Shown one piece after another: positions 1-10,634 of a DNA stretch of 64,000 nucleotides. This DNA is from Vibrio sp. ED004 (GTDB taxonomy: Bacteria; Pseudomonadota; Gammaproteobacteria; Enterobacterales; Vibrionaceae). Positions within the stretch are counted from its first letter, which is position 1. The number at the start of each line of letters is the position of its first letter. The notes beneath the pieces are model-generated. The model did no database searches. It was not told the DNA's origin and saw nothing but the letters and a program-made list of their open reading frames with translations. The translations under genes and the position numbers were made by a program. The DNA lies in contig NZ_CP066149.1 of assembly GCF_023206395.1 (NCBI RefSeq), positions 1 through 64,000 on the forward strand, given 5' to 3'.

Positions 1-3000
1 GACCGTCACCGCGCCATCCGCAGGATTCGTCAGTGTCGCCGTAGGTGATGTTCGCCTTCGGTGACTGACGCATCCGCTGACAAGCTCACTGTGGTCACGT
101 CTGAGTCATCATTGATGGTCGTCGTTGCTGCTGTTGGGTCTTTCACCAAGCTCTCGAAGTTGCCGCCCGTTGCATCAGTGATAGTCGCGGAAGCCGTATC
201 GCCGCCTACGTATACATCATCACTTGCTGGAACCGTCGTGGTTCCTGAAGTCGCGCCATCAGCGATAGTGATCGTTGCACCATTGCTTAGCGTGACCGTC
301 ACCGCGCCATCCGCAGGATTCGTCCAGTGTCGCCGTGTAGGTGATGTTCTCGCCTTCGGTGACTGACGCATCCGCTGACAAGCTCACTGTGGTCACGTCT
401 GAGTCATCATTGATGGTCGTCGTTGCTGCTGTTGGGTCTTTCACCAAGCTCTCGAAGTTGCCGCCCGTTGCATCAGTGATAGTCGCGGCCGTATCGCCGC
501 CTACGTATACATCATCACTTGCTGGAACCGTCGTGGTTCCTGAAGTCGCGCCATCAGCGATAGTGATCGTTGCACCATTGCTTAGCGTGACCGTCACCGC
601 GCCATCCGCAGGATTCGTCAGTGTCGCCGTGTAGGTGATGTTCTCGCCTTCGGTGACTGACGCATCCGCTGACAAGCTCACTGTGGTCACGTCTGAGTCA
701 TCATTGATGGTCGTCGTTGCTGCTGTTGGGTCTTTCACCAAGCTCTCGAAGTTGCCGCCCGTTGCATCAGTGATAGTCGCGGAAGCCGTATCGCCGCCTA
801 CGTATACATCATCACTTGCTGGAACCGTCGTGGTTCCTGAAGTCGCGCCATCAGCGATAGTGATCGTTGCACCATTGCTTAGCGTGACCGTCACCGCGCC
901 ATCCGCAGGATTCGTCAGTGTCGCCGTGTAGGTGATGTTCTCGCCTTCGGTGACTGACGCATCCGCTGACAAGCTCACTGTGGTCACGTCTGAGTCATCA
1001 TTGATGGTCGTCGTTGCTGCTGTTGGGTCTTTCACCAAGCTCTCGAAGTTGCCGCCCGTTGCATCAGTGATAGTCGCTTGGAAGCCGTATCGCCGCCTAC
1101 GTATACATCATCACTTGCTGGAACCGTCGTGGTTCCTGAAGTCGCGCCATCAGCGATAGTGATCGTTGCACCATTGCTTAGCGTGACCGTCACCGCGCCA
1201 TCCGCAGGATTTCGTCAGTGTCGCCGTGTAGGTGATGTTCTCGCCTTCGGTGACTGACGCATCCGCTGACAAGCTCACTGTGGTCACGTCTGAGTCATCA
1301 TTGATGGTCGTCGTTGCTGCTGTTGGGTCTTTCGCAAGCTCTCGAAGTTGCCGCCCGTTGCATCAGTGATAGTCGCGGAAGCCGTATCGCCGCCTACGTA
1401 TACATCATCACTTGCTGGAACCGTCGTGGTTCCTGAAGTCGCGCCATCAGCGATAGTGATCGTTGCACCATTGCTTAGCGTGACCGTCACCGCGCCATCC
1501 GCAGGATTCGTCAGTGTCGCCATTGTAGGTGATGTTTCTCGCCTTCGGTGACTGACGCATCCGCCTGACAAGCTCACTGTGGTCACGTCTGAGTCATCAT
1601 TGATGGTCGTCGTTGCTGCTGTTGGGTCTTTCACCAAGCTCTCGAAGTTGCCGCCCGTTGCATCAGTGATAGTCGCGAAGCCGTATCGCCGCCTACGTAT
1701 ACATCATCACTTGCTGGAACCGTCGTGGTTCCTGAAGTCGCGCCATCAGCGATGGTGATCGTTGCACCATTGCTTAGCGTGACCGTCACCGCGCCATCCG
1801 CAGGATTCGTCAGTGTCGCCGTGTAGGTGATGTTCTCGCCTTCGGTGACTGACGCATCCGCTGACAAGCTCACTGTGGTCACGTCTGAGTCATCATTGAT
1901 GGTCGTCGTTGCTGCTGTTGGGTCTTTCACCAAGCTCTCGAAGTTGCCGCCCGTTGCATCAGTGATAGTCGCGGAAGCCGTATCGCCGCCTACGTATACA
2001 TCATCACTTGCTGGAACCGTCGTGGTTCCTGAAGTCGCGCCATCAGCGATAGTGATCGTTGCACCATTGCTTAGCGTGACCGTCACCGCGCCATCCGCAG
2101 GATTCGTCAGTGTCGCCGTGTAGGTGATGTTCTCGCCTTCGGTGACTGACGCATCCGCTGACAAGCTCACTGTGGTCACGTCTGAGTCATCATTGATGGT
2201 CGTCGTTGCTGCTGTTGGGTCTTTCACCAAGCTCCGAAGTTGCCGCCCGTTGCATCAGTGATAGTCGCGGAAGCCGTATCGCCGCCTACGTATACATCAT
2301 CACTTGCTGGAACCGTCGTGGTTCCTGAAGTCGCGCCATCAGCGATAGTGATCGTTGCACCATTGCTTAGCGTGACCGTCACCCGCGCCATCCGCAGGAT
2401 TCGTCAGTGTCGCCGTGTAGGTGATGTTCTCGCCTTCGGTGACTGACGCATCCGCTGACAAGCTCACTGTGGTCACGTCTGAGTCATCATTGATGGTCGT
2501 CGTTGCTGCTGTTGGGTCTTTCACCAAGCTCTCGAAGTTGCCGCCCGTTGCATCAGTGATAGTCGCGGAAGCCGTATCGCCGCCTACGTATACATCATCT
2601 TGCTGGAACCGTCGTGGTTCCTGAAGTCGCGCCATCAGCGATAGTGATCGTTGCACCATTGCTTAGCGTGACCGTCACCGCGCCATCCGCAGGATTCGTC
2701 AGTGTCGCCGTGTAGGTGATGTTCTCGCCTTCGGTGACTGACGCATCCGCTGACAAGCTCACTGTGGTCACGTCTGAGTCATCATTGATGGTCGTCGTTG
2801 CTGCTGTTGGGTCTTTCACCAAGCTCTCGAAGTTGCCGCCCGTTGCATCAGTGATAGTCGCGGAAGCCGTATCGCCGCCTACGTATACATCATCACTTGC
2901 TGGAACCGTCGTGGTTCCTGAAGTCGCGCCATCAGCGATAGTGATCGTTGCACCATTGCTTAGCGTGACCGTCACCGCGCCATCCGCAGGATTCGTCAGT

Positions 3001-6000
3001 GTCGCCGTGTAGGTGATGTTCTCGCCTTCGGTGACTGACGCATCCGCTGACAAGCTCACTGTGGTCACGTCTGAGTCATCATTGATGGTCGTCGTTGCTG
3101 CTGTTGGGTCTTTCACCAAGCTCTCGAAGTTGCCGCCCGTTGCATCAGTGATAGTCGCGGAAGCCGTATCGCCGCCTACGTATACATCATCACTTGCTGG
3201 AACCGTCGTGGTTCCTGAAGTCGCGCCATCAGCGATAGTGATCGTTGCACCATTGCTTAGCGTGACCGTCACCGCGCCATCCGCAGGATTCGTCAGTGTC
3301 GCCGTGTAGGTGATGTTCTCGCCTTCGGTGACTGACGCATCCGCTGACAAGCTCACTGTGGTCACGTCTGAGTCATCATTGATGGTCGTCGTTGCTGCTG
3401 TTGGGTCTTTCACCAAGCTCTCGAAGTTGCCGCCCGTTGCATCAGTGATAGTCGCGGAAGCCGTATCGCCGCCTACGTATACATCATCACTTGCTGGAAC
3501 CGTCGTGGTTCCTGAAGTCGCGCCATCAGCGATAGTGATCGTTGCACCATTGCTTAGCGTGACCGTCACCGCGCCATCCGCAGGATTCGTCAGTGTCGCC
3601 GTGTAGGTGATGTTCTCGCCTTCGGTGACTGACGCATCCGCTGACAAGCTCACTGTGGTCACGTCTGAGTCATCATTGATGGTCGTCGTTGCTGCTGTTG
3701 GGTCTTTCACCAAGCTCTCGAAGTTGCCGCCCGTTGCATCAGTGATAGTCGCGGAAGCCGTATCGCCGCCTACGTATACATCATCACTTGCTGGAACCGT
3801 CGTGGTTCCTGGTCGCGCCATCAGCGATAGTGATCGTTGCACCATTGCTTAGCGTGACCGTCACCGCGCCATCCGCAGAGTTCGTCAGTGTCGCCGTGTA
3901 GGTGATGTTCTCGCCTTCGGTGACTGACGCATCCGCTGACAAGCTCACTGTGGTCACGTCTGAGTCATCATTGATGGTCGTCGTTGCTGCTGTTGGGTCT
4001 TTCACCAAGCTCTCGAAGTTGCCGCCCGTTGCATCAGTGATAGTCGCGGAAGCCGTATCGCCGCCTACGTATACATCATCACTTGCTGGAACCGTCGTGG
4101 TTCCTGAAGTCGCGCCATCAGCGATAGTGATCGTTGCACCATTGCTTAGCGTGACCGTCACCGCGCCATCCGCAGGATTCGTCAGTGTCGCCGTGTAGGT
4201 GATGTTCTCGCCTTCGGTGACTGACGCATCCGCTGACAAGCTCACTGTGGTCACGTCTGAGTCATCATTGATGGTCGTCGTTGCTGCTGTTGGGTCTTTC
4301 ACCAAGCTCTCGAAGTTGCCGCCCGTTGCATCAGTGATAGTCGCGGAAGCCGTATCGCCGCCTACGTATACATCATCACTTGCTGGAACCGTCGTGGTTC
4401 CTGAAGTCGCCATCAGCGATAGTGATCGTTGCACCATTGCTTAGCGTGACCGTCACCGCGCCATCCGCGGGATTCGTCAGTGTCGCCGTGTAGGTGATGT
4501 TCTCGCCTTCGGTGACTGACGCATCCGCTGACAAGCTCACTGTGGTCACGTCTGAGTCATCATTGATGGTCGTCGTTGCTGCTGTTGGGTCTTTCACCAA
4601 GCTCTCGAAGTTGCCGCCCGTTGCATCAGTGATAGTCGCGGAAGCCGTATCGCCGCCTACGTATACATCATCACTTGCTGGAACCGTCGTGGTTCCTGAA
4701 GTCGCGCCATCAGCGATAGTGATCGTTGCACCATTGCTTAGCGTGACCGTCACCGCGCCATCCGCAGGATTCGTCAGTGTCGCCGTGTAGGTGATGTTTC
4801 TCGCCTTCGGTGACGACGCATCCGCTGACAAGCTCACTGTGGTCACGTCTGAGTCATCATTGATGGTCGTCGTTGCTGCTGTTGGGTCTTTCACCAAGCT
4901 CTCGAAGTTGCCGCCCGTTGCATCAGTGATAGTCGCGGAAGCCGTATCGCCGCCTACGTATACATCATCACTTGCTGGAACCGTCGTGGTTCCTGAAGTC
5001 GCGCCATCAGCGATAGTGATCGTTGCACCATTGCTTAGCGTGACCGTCACCGCGCCATCCGCAGGATTCGTCAGTGTCGCCGTGTAGGTGATGTTCTCGC
5101 CTTCGGTGACTGACGCATCCGCTGACAAGCTCACTGTGGTCACGTCTGAGTCATCATTGATGGTCGTCGTTGCTGCTGTTGGGTCTTTCACCAAGCTCTC
5201 GAAGTTGCCGCCCGTTGCATCAGTGATAGTCGCGGAAGCCGTATCGCCGCCTACGTATACATCATCACTTGCTGGAACCGTCGTGGTTCCTGAAGTCGCG
5301 CCATCAGCGATAGTGATCGTTGCACCATTGCTTAGCGTGACCGTCACCGCGCCATCCGCAGGATTCGTCAGTGTCGCCGTGTAGGTGATGTTCTCGCCTT
5401 CGGTGACTGACGCATCCGCTGACAAGCTCACTGTGGTCACGTCTGAGTCATCATTGATGGTCGTCGTTGCTGCTGTTGGGTCTTTCACCAAGCTCTCGAA
5501 GTTGCCGCCCGTTGCATCAGTGATAGTCGCGGAAGCCGTATCGCCGCCTACGTATACATCATCACTTGCTGGAACCGTCGTGGTTCCTGAAGTCGCGCCA
5601 TCAGCGATAGTGATCGTTGCACCATTGCTTAGCGTGACCGTCACCGCGCCATCCGCAGGATTCGTCAGTGTCGCCGTGTAGGTGATGTTCTCGCCTTCGG
5701 TGACTGACGCATCCGCTGACAAGCTCACTGTGGTCACGTCTGAGTCATCATTGATGGTCGTCGTTGCTGCTGTTGGGTCTTTCACCAAGCTCTCGAAGTT
5801 GCCGCCCGTTGCATCAGTGATAGTCGCGGAAGCCGTATCGCCGCCTACGTATACATCATCACTTGCTGGAACCGTCGTGGTTCCTGAAGTCGCGCCATCA
5901 GCGATAGTGATCGTTGCACCATTGCTTAGCGTGACCGTCACCGCGCCATCCGCAGGATTCGTCAGTGTCGCCGTGTAGGTGATGTTCTCGCCTTCGGTGA

Positions 6001-6624
6001 CTGACGCATCCGCTGACAAGCTCACTGTGGTCACGTCTGAGTCATCATTGATGGTCGTCGTTGCTGCTGTTGGGTCTTTCACCAAGCTCTCGAAGTTGCC
6101 GCCCGTTGCATCAGTGATAGTCGCGGAAGCCGTATCGCCGCCTACGTATACATCATCACTTGCTGGAACCGTCGTGGTTCCTGAAGTCGCGCCATCAGCG
6201 ATAGTGATCGTTGCACCATTGCTTAGCGTGACCGTCACCGCGCCATCCGCAGGATTCGTCAGTGTCGCCGTGTAGGTGATGTTCTCGCCTTCGGTGACTG
6301 ACGCATCCGCTGACAAGCTCACTGTGGTCACGTCTGAGTCATCATTGATGGTCGTCGTTGCTGCTGTTGGGTCTTTCACCAAGCTCTCGAAGTTGCCGCC
6401 CGTTGCATCAGTGATAGTCGCGGAAGCCGTATCGCCGCCTACGTATACATCATCACTTGCTGGAACCGTCGTGGTTCCTGAAGTCGCGCCATCAGCGATA
6501 GTGATCGTTGCACCATTGCTTAGCGTGACCGTCACCGCGCCATCCGCAGGATTCGTCAGTGTCGCCGTGTAGGTGATGTTCTCGCCTTCGGTGACTGACG
6601 CATCCGCTGACAAGCTCACTGTGG
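1..6624 (-). repeat. 297-bp tandem repeat array, about 22 copies, inside the adhesin gene
   Basis: The conserved GTGATGTTC anchor (plus strand) recurs at 45, 341, 635, 932, 1232, 1529, 1827, 2124, 2421, 2716, 3013, 3310, 3607, 3902, 4199, 4494, 4791, 5088, 5385, 5682, 5979, 6276 and 6573. Most steps are exactly 297 bp (99 codons). Steps of 294, 295, 296, 298 and 300 mark indels. Copies are almost identical in DNA, with only a few substitutions (near 1755, 3878 and 4469). The array continues beyond the left edge. Confidence 0.97.
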
Positions 6625-7657
6625 TGGTATCGATAACAGGCGTAACCCCAACATCAACAGCTACAACATCCGTACCGCCTTCACCATCCCTGATAACGAC
6701 TGTAAAACTGTCAGAACCGTTGTAGTTTTCGTCTGGCGTGTAGGTCCAATTACCATTTTCATCGACAATTACAGAGCCATTTGACGGTTCTGTACCTTTT
6801 GCGAATGTTAGCGAGTCGCCGTCTGCATCTGTTGCGTTTAGCGTGCCGCTTACTGGAATGTCTTCGTCGGTGGTTACTGAAACATCATTACCAACAGGGG
6901 CATCATTGACAGGAGCAACACCAATGTTAACCGTGATTGTATCCGTACCACCTTGGCCGTCGGATACAACAACCGTAAAGCTGTCATCGCCGTTGTAATT
7001 TTCATTAGGTGTGTAAGTCCAGTCGCCATTGTCATCGACGACGACAGTTCCGTTTGATGGATCTGTCGCTTTGGTGAAAGATAGAGAATCACCATCTTCG
7101 TCTGAGGCTGAAAGTGTTCCGTTTACTGGTGTGTCTTCATTTGTTGTAAAAGAGACAGTGTCACCGGATGGAGAGTTATTATTATCAACAAAAGTAGGTT
7201 CATTATTAGGTTGTTCAAACGAACGGAAGGCATCGAGGAGACTGAGGCTTTGAGTACGAGACATACCTAACGCTTCAAAACCTGTGGTTACGAATTCGGT
7301 ACCTGGAATAGATTCTTCACCATCACGCTCGATCGTTCCACTAGTACCTAAGCTTGAACCATTCTGACCTGCAGCAGTCGCGAACTCTTCACCGAGTTCT
7401 GTTGGGTCTTCGCCTTCTTCTAATGCAGCAAAAATATTTGCGATATCTTGGTCAAGTTCAACTTCCCCCCCTTCTTCTAGTGAAAAGCGTTTCACTGATA
7501 CCTGAGGATTATCGGATTCGTTTGAGGATTCAAGAACAACATCCCCTGCTTGGAGTGGTTGTCCTTCATCTAGGATTTTAATCGTACCATCTACCGAGAT
7601 AACAATGCGCTGGCCGAGTGCTATAGCACCAGCCAAATTCAGTGTTGTCATATCCAT
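1..7657 (-). CDS. giant LapA-like repeat adhesin, N-terminal part (frame broken, runs off left edge)
   Basis: Large cell-surface adhesin exported by a type I secretion system. The ATG at 7657 follows a GAGG Shine-Dalgarno. The first 1,080 or so codons read cleanly. Residues 1-93 resemble the LapA retention module, which plugs the outer-membrane pore and keeps the protein on the surface. TAAG at 94-97 matches the LapG protease site. Two cadherin/VCBS-like domains of about 90 residues follow (about 165-345; [23 protein letters not shown] motifs). From about residue 346 there are identical 99-residue Ig-like repeats. The C-terminal adhesion domain, RTX motifs and secretion signal would lie beyond the left edge. 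Reading frame is lost at about 4410, then repeatedly through indels down to position 1. I treat these as likely consensus errors in an unresolvable repeat rather than true decay, because repeats nearest the unique flank are perfect. The divergent TolC/OmpA pair fits a T1SS export partner. Family membership is confident; binding target is unknown. Confidence 0.85.
7367..7378 (-). other. LapG-type cleavage motif TAAG in the adhesin
   Basis: Codons ACT GCT GCA GGT encode T94-A95-A96-G97, just after the acidic end of the retention module ([11 protein letters not shown]). In LapA of Pseudomonas fluorescens a TAAG near residue 107 is cut by the periplasmic protease LapG when c-di-GMP is low. Position and sequence match that scheme; cleavage here is inferred. 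Confidence 0.75.
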
Positions 7658-8059
7658 ATAAACCTCTAAAAACCCATTTTTGTCATTAACGTCAAAATAG
7701 TGACATCATATTTATAATATTAGTTAAAATATAACATCGAAAGTCATATAATTCATAGTTATGAATAGACTATTTAACAACATCAGATACAGGGTAATGA
7801 CAATGATCACATCAAGTGACAATATAGGTGCTCTATCAATCAATATAAGTTATTGTGTTAGCGCAAGATAATTCGAATATTAACGTAAGATTTAAGTGCT
7901 CAAAAACATCATAAAACGCACAGCGATCGGTTAACAATTTTACAACTATTTACGGCAGCAATTTTAGCGATCGTGATTTTTTTGACGGTTCATCTGAATT
8001 TTGTATACAAGCGACCAAGCTACAGATTTAGATACTGGCCTATTTTGGGGAGATGGAAA
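7658..8059. promoter_or_regulatory. divergent adhesin / TolC promoter region
   Basis: AT-rich 402-bp gap between the adhesin start and the chosen TolC start, so it should carry both promoters and any biofilm regulator sites. I see no gene, no clear sigma-70 pair and no obvious palindromic operator. Confidence 0.5.
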
Positions 8060-9367
8060 TTGAACTGGATTCAAACGACTACATTAGGATTGGCGATATC
8101 GCTGAGTTTACCGGCGAGCGCACAAACCTTAGAGCAGGCCGTAGCGTTTACTTTAGAAAGTAACCCTGAAATTAAAAGTGCTTACAATGAATACATTAGT
8201 AAACGCTATCTGAACGATGCCTCTGGCGGAGCTTACCGTCCAAGTATCGATTTAGATGGTGGGATTGGTTATGAGCATACCGACCTAGCAACTAATGCAG
8301 ACACGACAGACCTTACTCGAAAAGAAGCCACGATTACGCTAACCCAACTGATTTGGGATGGCGCGAATACATCAAATGATATAGATCGTACCGCAGCTGA
8401 TGCAGAATCTGTGCGTTACCAATTGCTGTCTAATGCTCAAGATATCGCATTAGAAGTGACTAAAGTTTACCTCGATGCAGTCAAAGCATACGAAGTGCTT
8501 TCGCTTTCAGAGAACAATCTAGCGACACACAAAGAGATATACAGCGATATTCGTAAACGCGTTGAATCAGGTATTGGCTCAACAGCAGATATGTCTCAAG
8601 TAGAGGCTCGTATTGCAAAAGCACACGGCAACCTACTCGCGGCTCAAAATAACCTGTTTGATACCCACACTCAATTCAAGAGACTTGTTGGTCAATCTCC
8701 GCTAGGGCTCACCTTCCCTCGCGCAGATGCAGGTGCTATTCCATACACAGTCGATGGAGCCCTTGCCAAGGCTTTTAACCAGCATCCCGTGATTAAAATT
8801 GCACAAGCCGATGTAGACTCTGCGAAGTTTCAATATAAACAATCGAAGAGCACCAACTACCCGACCGTTTCTTTTGAAGCGGCTCAAACCTGGCGTGATG
8901 ATGCCGGTGGTACAGAAGGTAGCAGTGATGAATTCTCTGCCATGGTTCGCTTAAGATATAACCTTTACAACGGTGGGTCTGATCAAGACCGTGCTGAAAG
9001 TGCCGCTTACCAACTCAACAAGGCCAAAGATCTTCGCGAGAGTACCTACCGCAATGTAGAAGAGAGCTTGCGTCTTTCATGGAGCGCATTGGATTTGACC
9101 GTTCAGCAAAAAGAGTTCCTATCTGACCACGTAGACTCAGCATCAGATACGGTTATCTCGTATGAGAAACAATACCGAATCGGTAAGCGAACCCTTCTCG
9201 ATTTACTTAACACTGAGAATGAGTTGTTTGAAGCTCGCAAAGGCTATTTGGATGCTAAGTATGACGAACAATACGCAAAATATCGCGTAATGAACGCAAC
9301 GGGCAACCTGTTGATCGGTTTGCGAGTTGAAATCCCTGAAGAATGGAATGAGAAGGTGGAATATTAA
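8060..9367 (+). CDS. TolC-family outer-membrane efflux protein (LapE-like) for adhesin export
   Basis: Outer-membrane channel of a type I secretion system. From the TTG at 8060 the protein is 435 residues, beginning MNWIQTTTLGLAISLSLPAS with Ala-Ser-Ala-Gln at the signal cleavage region. This TTG is preceded by GGGGAGA at a good distance. An upstream GTG at 7973 would add 29 residues that spoil the signal peptide and has no evident Shine-Dalgarno. The body shows the paired TolC outer-membrane-factor repeats (TLEQAVAFTLESNPEIK near the N terminus and the related GALAKAFNQHPVIKIAQADV near the middle). The stop overlaps the next start (TAATG), implying coupling. Divergent placement next to the giant adhesin argues it exports that protein. 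The inner-membrane ABC and fusion subunits (LapB, LapC) are not in the window. Confidence 0.88.
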   Translation: MNWIQTTTLGLAISLSLPASAQTLEQAVAFTLESNPEIKSAYNEYISKRYLNDASGGAYRPSIDLDGGIGYEHTDLATNADTTDLTRKEATITLTQLIWDGANTSNDIDRTAADAESVRYQLLSNAQDIALEVTKVYLDAVKAYEVLSLSENNLATHKEIYSDIRKRVESGIGSTADMSQVEARIAKAHGNLLAAQNNLFDTHTQFKRLVGQSPLGLTFPRADAGAIPYTVDGALAKAFNQHPVIKIAQADVDSAKFQYKQSKSTNYPTVSFEAAQTWRDDAGGTEGSSDEFSAMVRLRYNLYNGGSDQDRAESAAYQLNKAKDLRESTYRNVEESLRLSWSALDLTVQQKEFLSDHVDSASDTVISYEKQYRIGKRTLLDLLNTENELFEARKGYLDAKYDEQYAKYRVMNATGNLLIGLRVEIPEEWNEKVEY

Positions 9368-9984
9368 TGAAGCTTACAAACACAGTATTATCGCTTTGCT
9401 TCATGGTTGTATCTACCACTGCTTTAGCTGAAAACAATGAAGACGAATTTGAATATCGCGCTCTCCCGCCTGTCACTCAAATTTACGATCTGCAAGATGA
9501 TGACAACGATGGTGTAATCAATGCACGTGATTTATGCCCCGATACACAAATTGGTGCTGAGATAGATAACGACGGTTGTGGTTCATATTTCGAATCCTCG
9601 GAGAAGAAAGAGCTCCACATACTCTTCGCCAATAACTCTACGGAAATTAACCCGGCTTTCCTTACCCAGATACGCCAGATGGCTGCATTTTTGAAGCGCT
9701 ATGAAAGTACGACCATCGAGTTACAAGGTTATGCCAGCAAGGTGGGTAATGCCGCACACAACTTGAAGCTATCTAAACAACGAGCATCGAATGTAAGGCG
9801 CGCACTGATCAGTAACGGCATTCAGCCTTCGAGAGTCAACATCGTTGGTCATGGTGATGTTGAGTTCAGTAGTGATGACACCGAAATCAACCATGCACTT
9901 CACCGAAAAGTGGTCGCTTCTGTGGCTGGATTCAAAGGTAACATCAAAGAAGAATGGCATATCTTCACTAAAATTAAAAAGTAG
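9367..9984 (+). CDS. OmpA-family envelope protein with thrombospondin-3-like calcium motif
   Basis: 205-residue secreted protein. The signal peptide (MKLTNTVLSLCFMVVSTTALA) has no lipobox. Residues about 38-56 hold an Asp-rich DDDNDGVINARDLCPDT stretch typical of type-3 thrombospondin calcium-binding repeats. A C-terminal OmpA/MotB domain (about 75-195) contains the peptidoglycan-binding signature region (LQGYASKVGNAAHNLKLSKQ, then RALISNGI and VGHGD). Translation is coupled to the TolC gene by a TAATG overlap. OmpA-like proteins commonly sit beside the TolC of giant-adhesin type I systems, probably fixing the channel to the cell wall. That specific role is inferred. Confidence 0.88.
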   Translation: MKLTNTVLSLCFMVVSTTALAENNEDEFEYRALPPVTQIYDLQDDDNDGVINARDLCPDTQIGAEIDNDGCGSYFESSEKKELHILFANNSTEINPAFLTQIRQMAAFLKRYESTTIELQGYASKVGNAAHNLKLSKQRASNVRRALISNGIQPSRVNIVGHGDVEFSSDDTEINHALHRKVVASVAGFKGNIKEEWHIFTKIKK

Positions 9985-10000
9985 CTTCAATACTACTTTT
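9977..10000 (+). terminator. intrinsic terminator of the TolC-OmpA operon
   Basis: AAAAGTAG pairs with CTACTTTT across an 8-nt loop and ends in a T run. The stem begins in the last codons, including the TAG stop. Confidence 0.6.
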
Positions 10001-10042
10001 ACCATACTGAAACGTTATCTTAAGTTAACGTTTCAGTATGGT
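10001..10042. repeat. long perfect inverted repeat (17-bp stem)
   Basis: ACCATACTGAAACGTTA at 10001-10017 is exactly complementary to 10026-10042. It directly follows the previous hairpin and lacks a T run on the plus strand. It could stabilise the 3' end of the transcript. Confidence 0.8.
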
Positions 10043-10051
10043 GATAATTCC

Positions 10052-10082
10052 TTGAATAGCATATACCTAAGCCGTCTATAAT
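10052..10082 (+). promoter_or_regulatory. putative sigma-70 promoter for the DUF2750 gene
   Basis: A perfect TATAAT at 10077-10082 lies 38 nt before the start codon. A weak TTGAAT at 10052-10057 is 19 bp upstream of it. The -10 is convincing, the -35 less so. Confidence 0.5.
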
Positions 10083-10120
10083 GTTAATCTTGCCTCGTTA
10101 TCAACATAGAGAATTAATCC

Positions 10121-10471
10121 ATGAGCAAACTAACAGCTGATACTCAAGCAAATCTAGAACTTTTCGTTTCTGAAACACAAGAAACTAAACTGGTATGGGG
10201 CCTTCGCAATGAAGAAGGTTGGCTAGCATGTGACTCAAGTGAATTCGAAAACAGCGAAGTGATGCCTTTCTGGTCTTCGAAAGAAGACGCTCAAACTCAC
10301 AACGTTGAAGAGTGGGCTGACTTTGAAGTACTAGAAATTCCACTAGATATCTTTGTAGAAGATTGGTTACTGACTCTTGCTGAAGATGGCGTTCTTGTTG
10401 GTATTAACTGGAATGCAACACTAGAAGGCAAAGAGCTTGAGCCTTCTGATCTAGCGAAATTATACATCTAA
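10121..10471 (+). CDS. DUF2750 family protein
   Basis: 116-residue acidic cytoplasmic protein without signal peptide or membrane segment. It matches the DUF2750 pattern as I know it: an N-terminal helix, then VWGLRNEEGWLACDS, a central MPFWSSKEDAQ segment, a WADFEVLEIPLDIFVEDWL core and a closing VGINWNATLEG. The family is common in gammaproteobacteria and has no established biochemical role that I know of. It appears monocistronic: its own TATAAT box lies upstream and a hairpin (11-bp stem, 10478-10509, no T run) lies just downstream. Confidence 0.85.
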   Translation: MSKLTADTQANLELFVSETQETKLVWGLRNEEGWLACDSSEFENSEVMPFWSSKEDAQTHNVEEWADFEVLEIPLDIFVEDWLLTLAEDGVLVGINWNATLEGKELEPSDLAKLYI

Positions 10472-10634
10472 TTTCAAATATCGGTCGTGCGAATACGTAC
10501 GGCCGATATACCTCTGATAATACTCGTTAAATTAGAGATCCACCTCGCACAACCTCCTGCATACGTCGCCCAAAAATTGAAGCAACATCAAATTAATCAT
10601 AGAATATCGTTCTTTATCTGACTGATACTTTCTT

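Noticed and set aside
1..4820. True pseudogene status of the adhesin
   Set aside because: Indels are clustered away from the unique flank while nearby copies are perfect; consensus error explains this better, though reads are needed.
341..6572. Open plus-strand frames of about 98 codons repeating through the adhesin array
   Set aside because: They recur with each 297-bp unit, follow from the base composition of the repeat, and lie antisense to a clear adhesin gene.
1..6624. CRISPR or satellite array
   Set aside because: Units are 297 bp, code in one frame and have no spacers.
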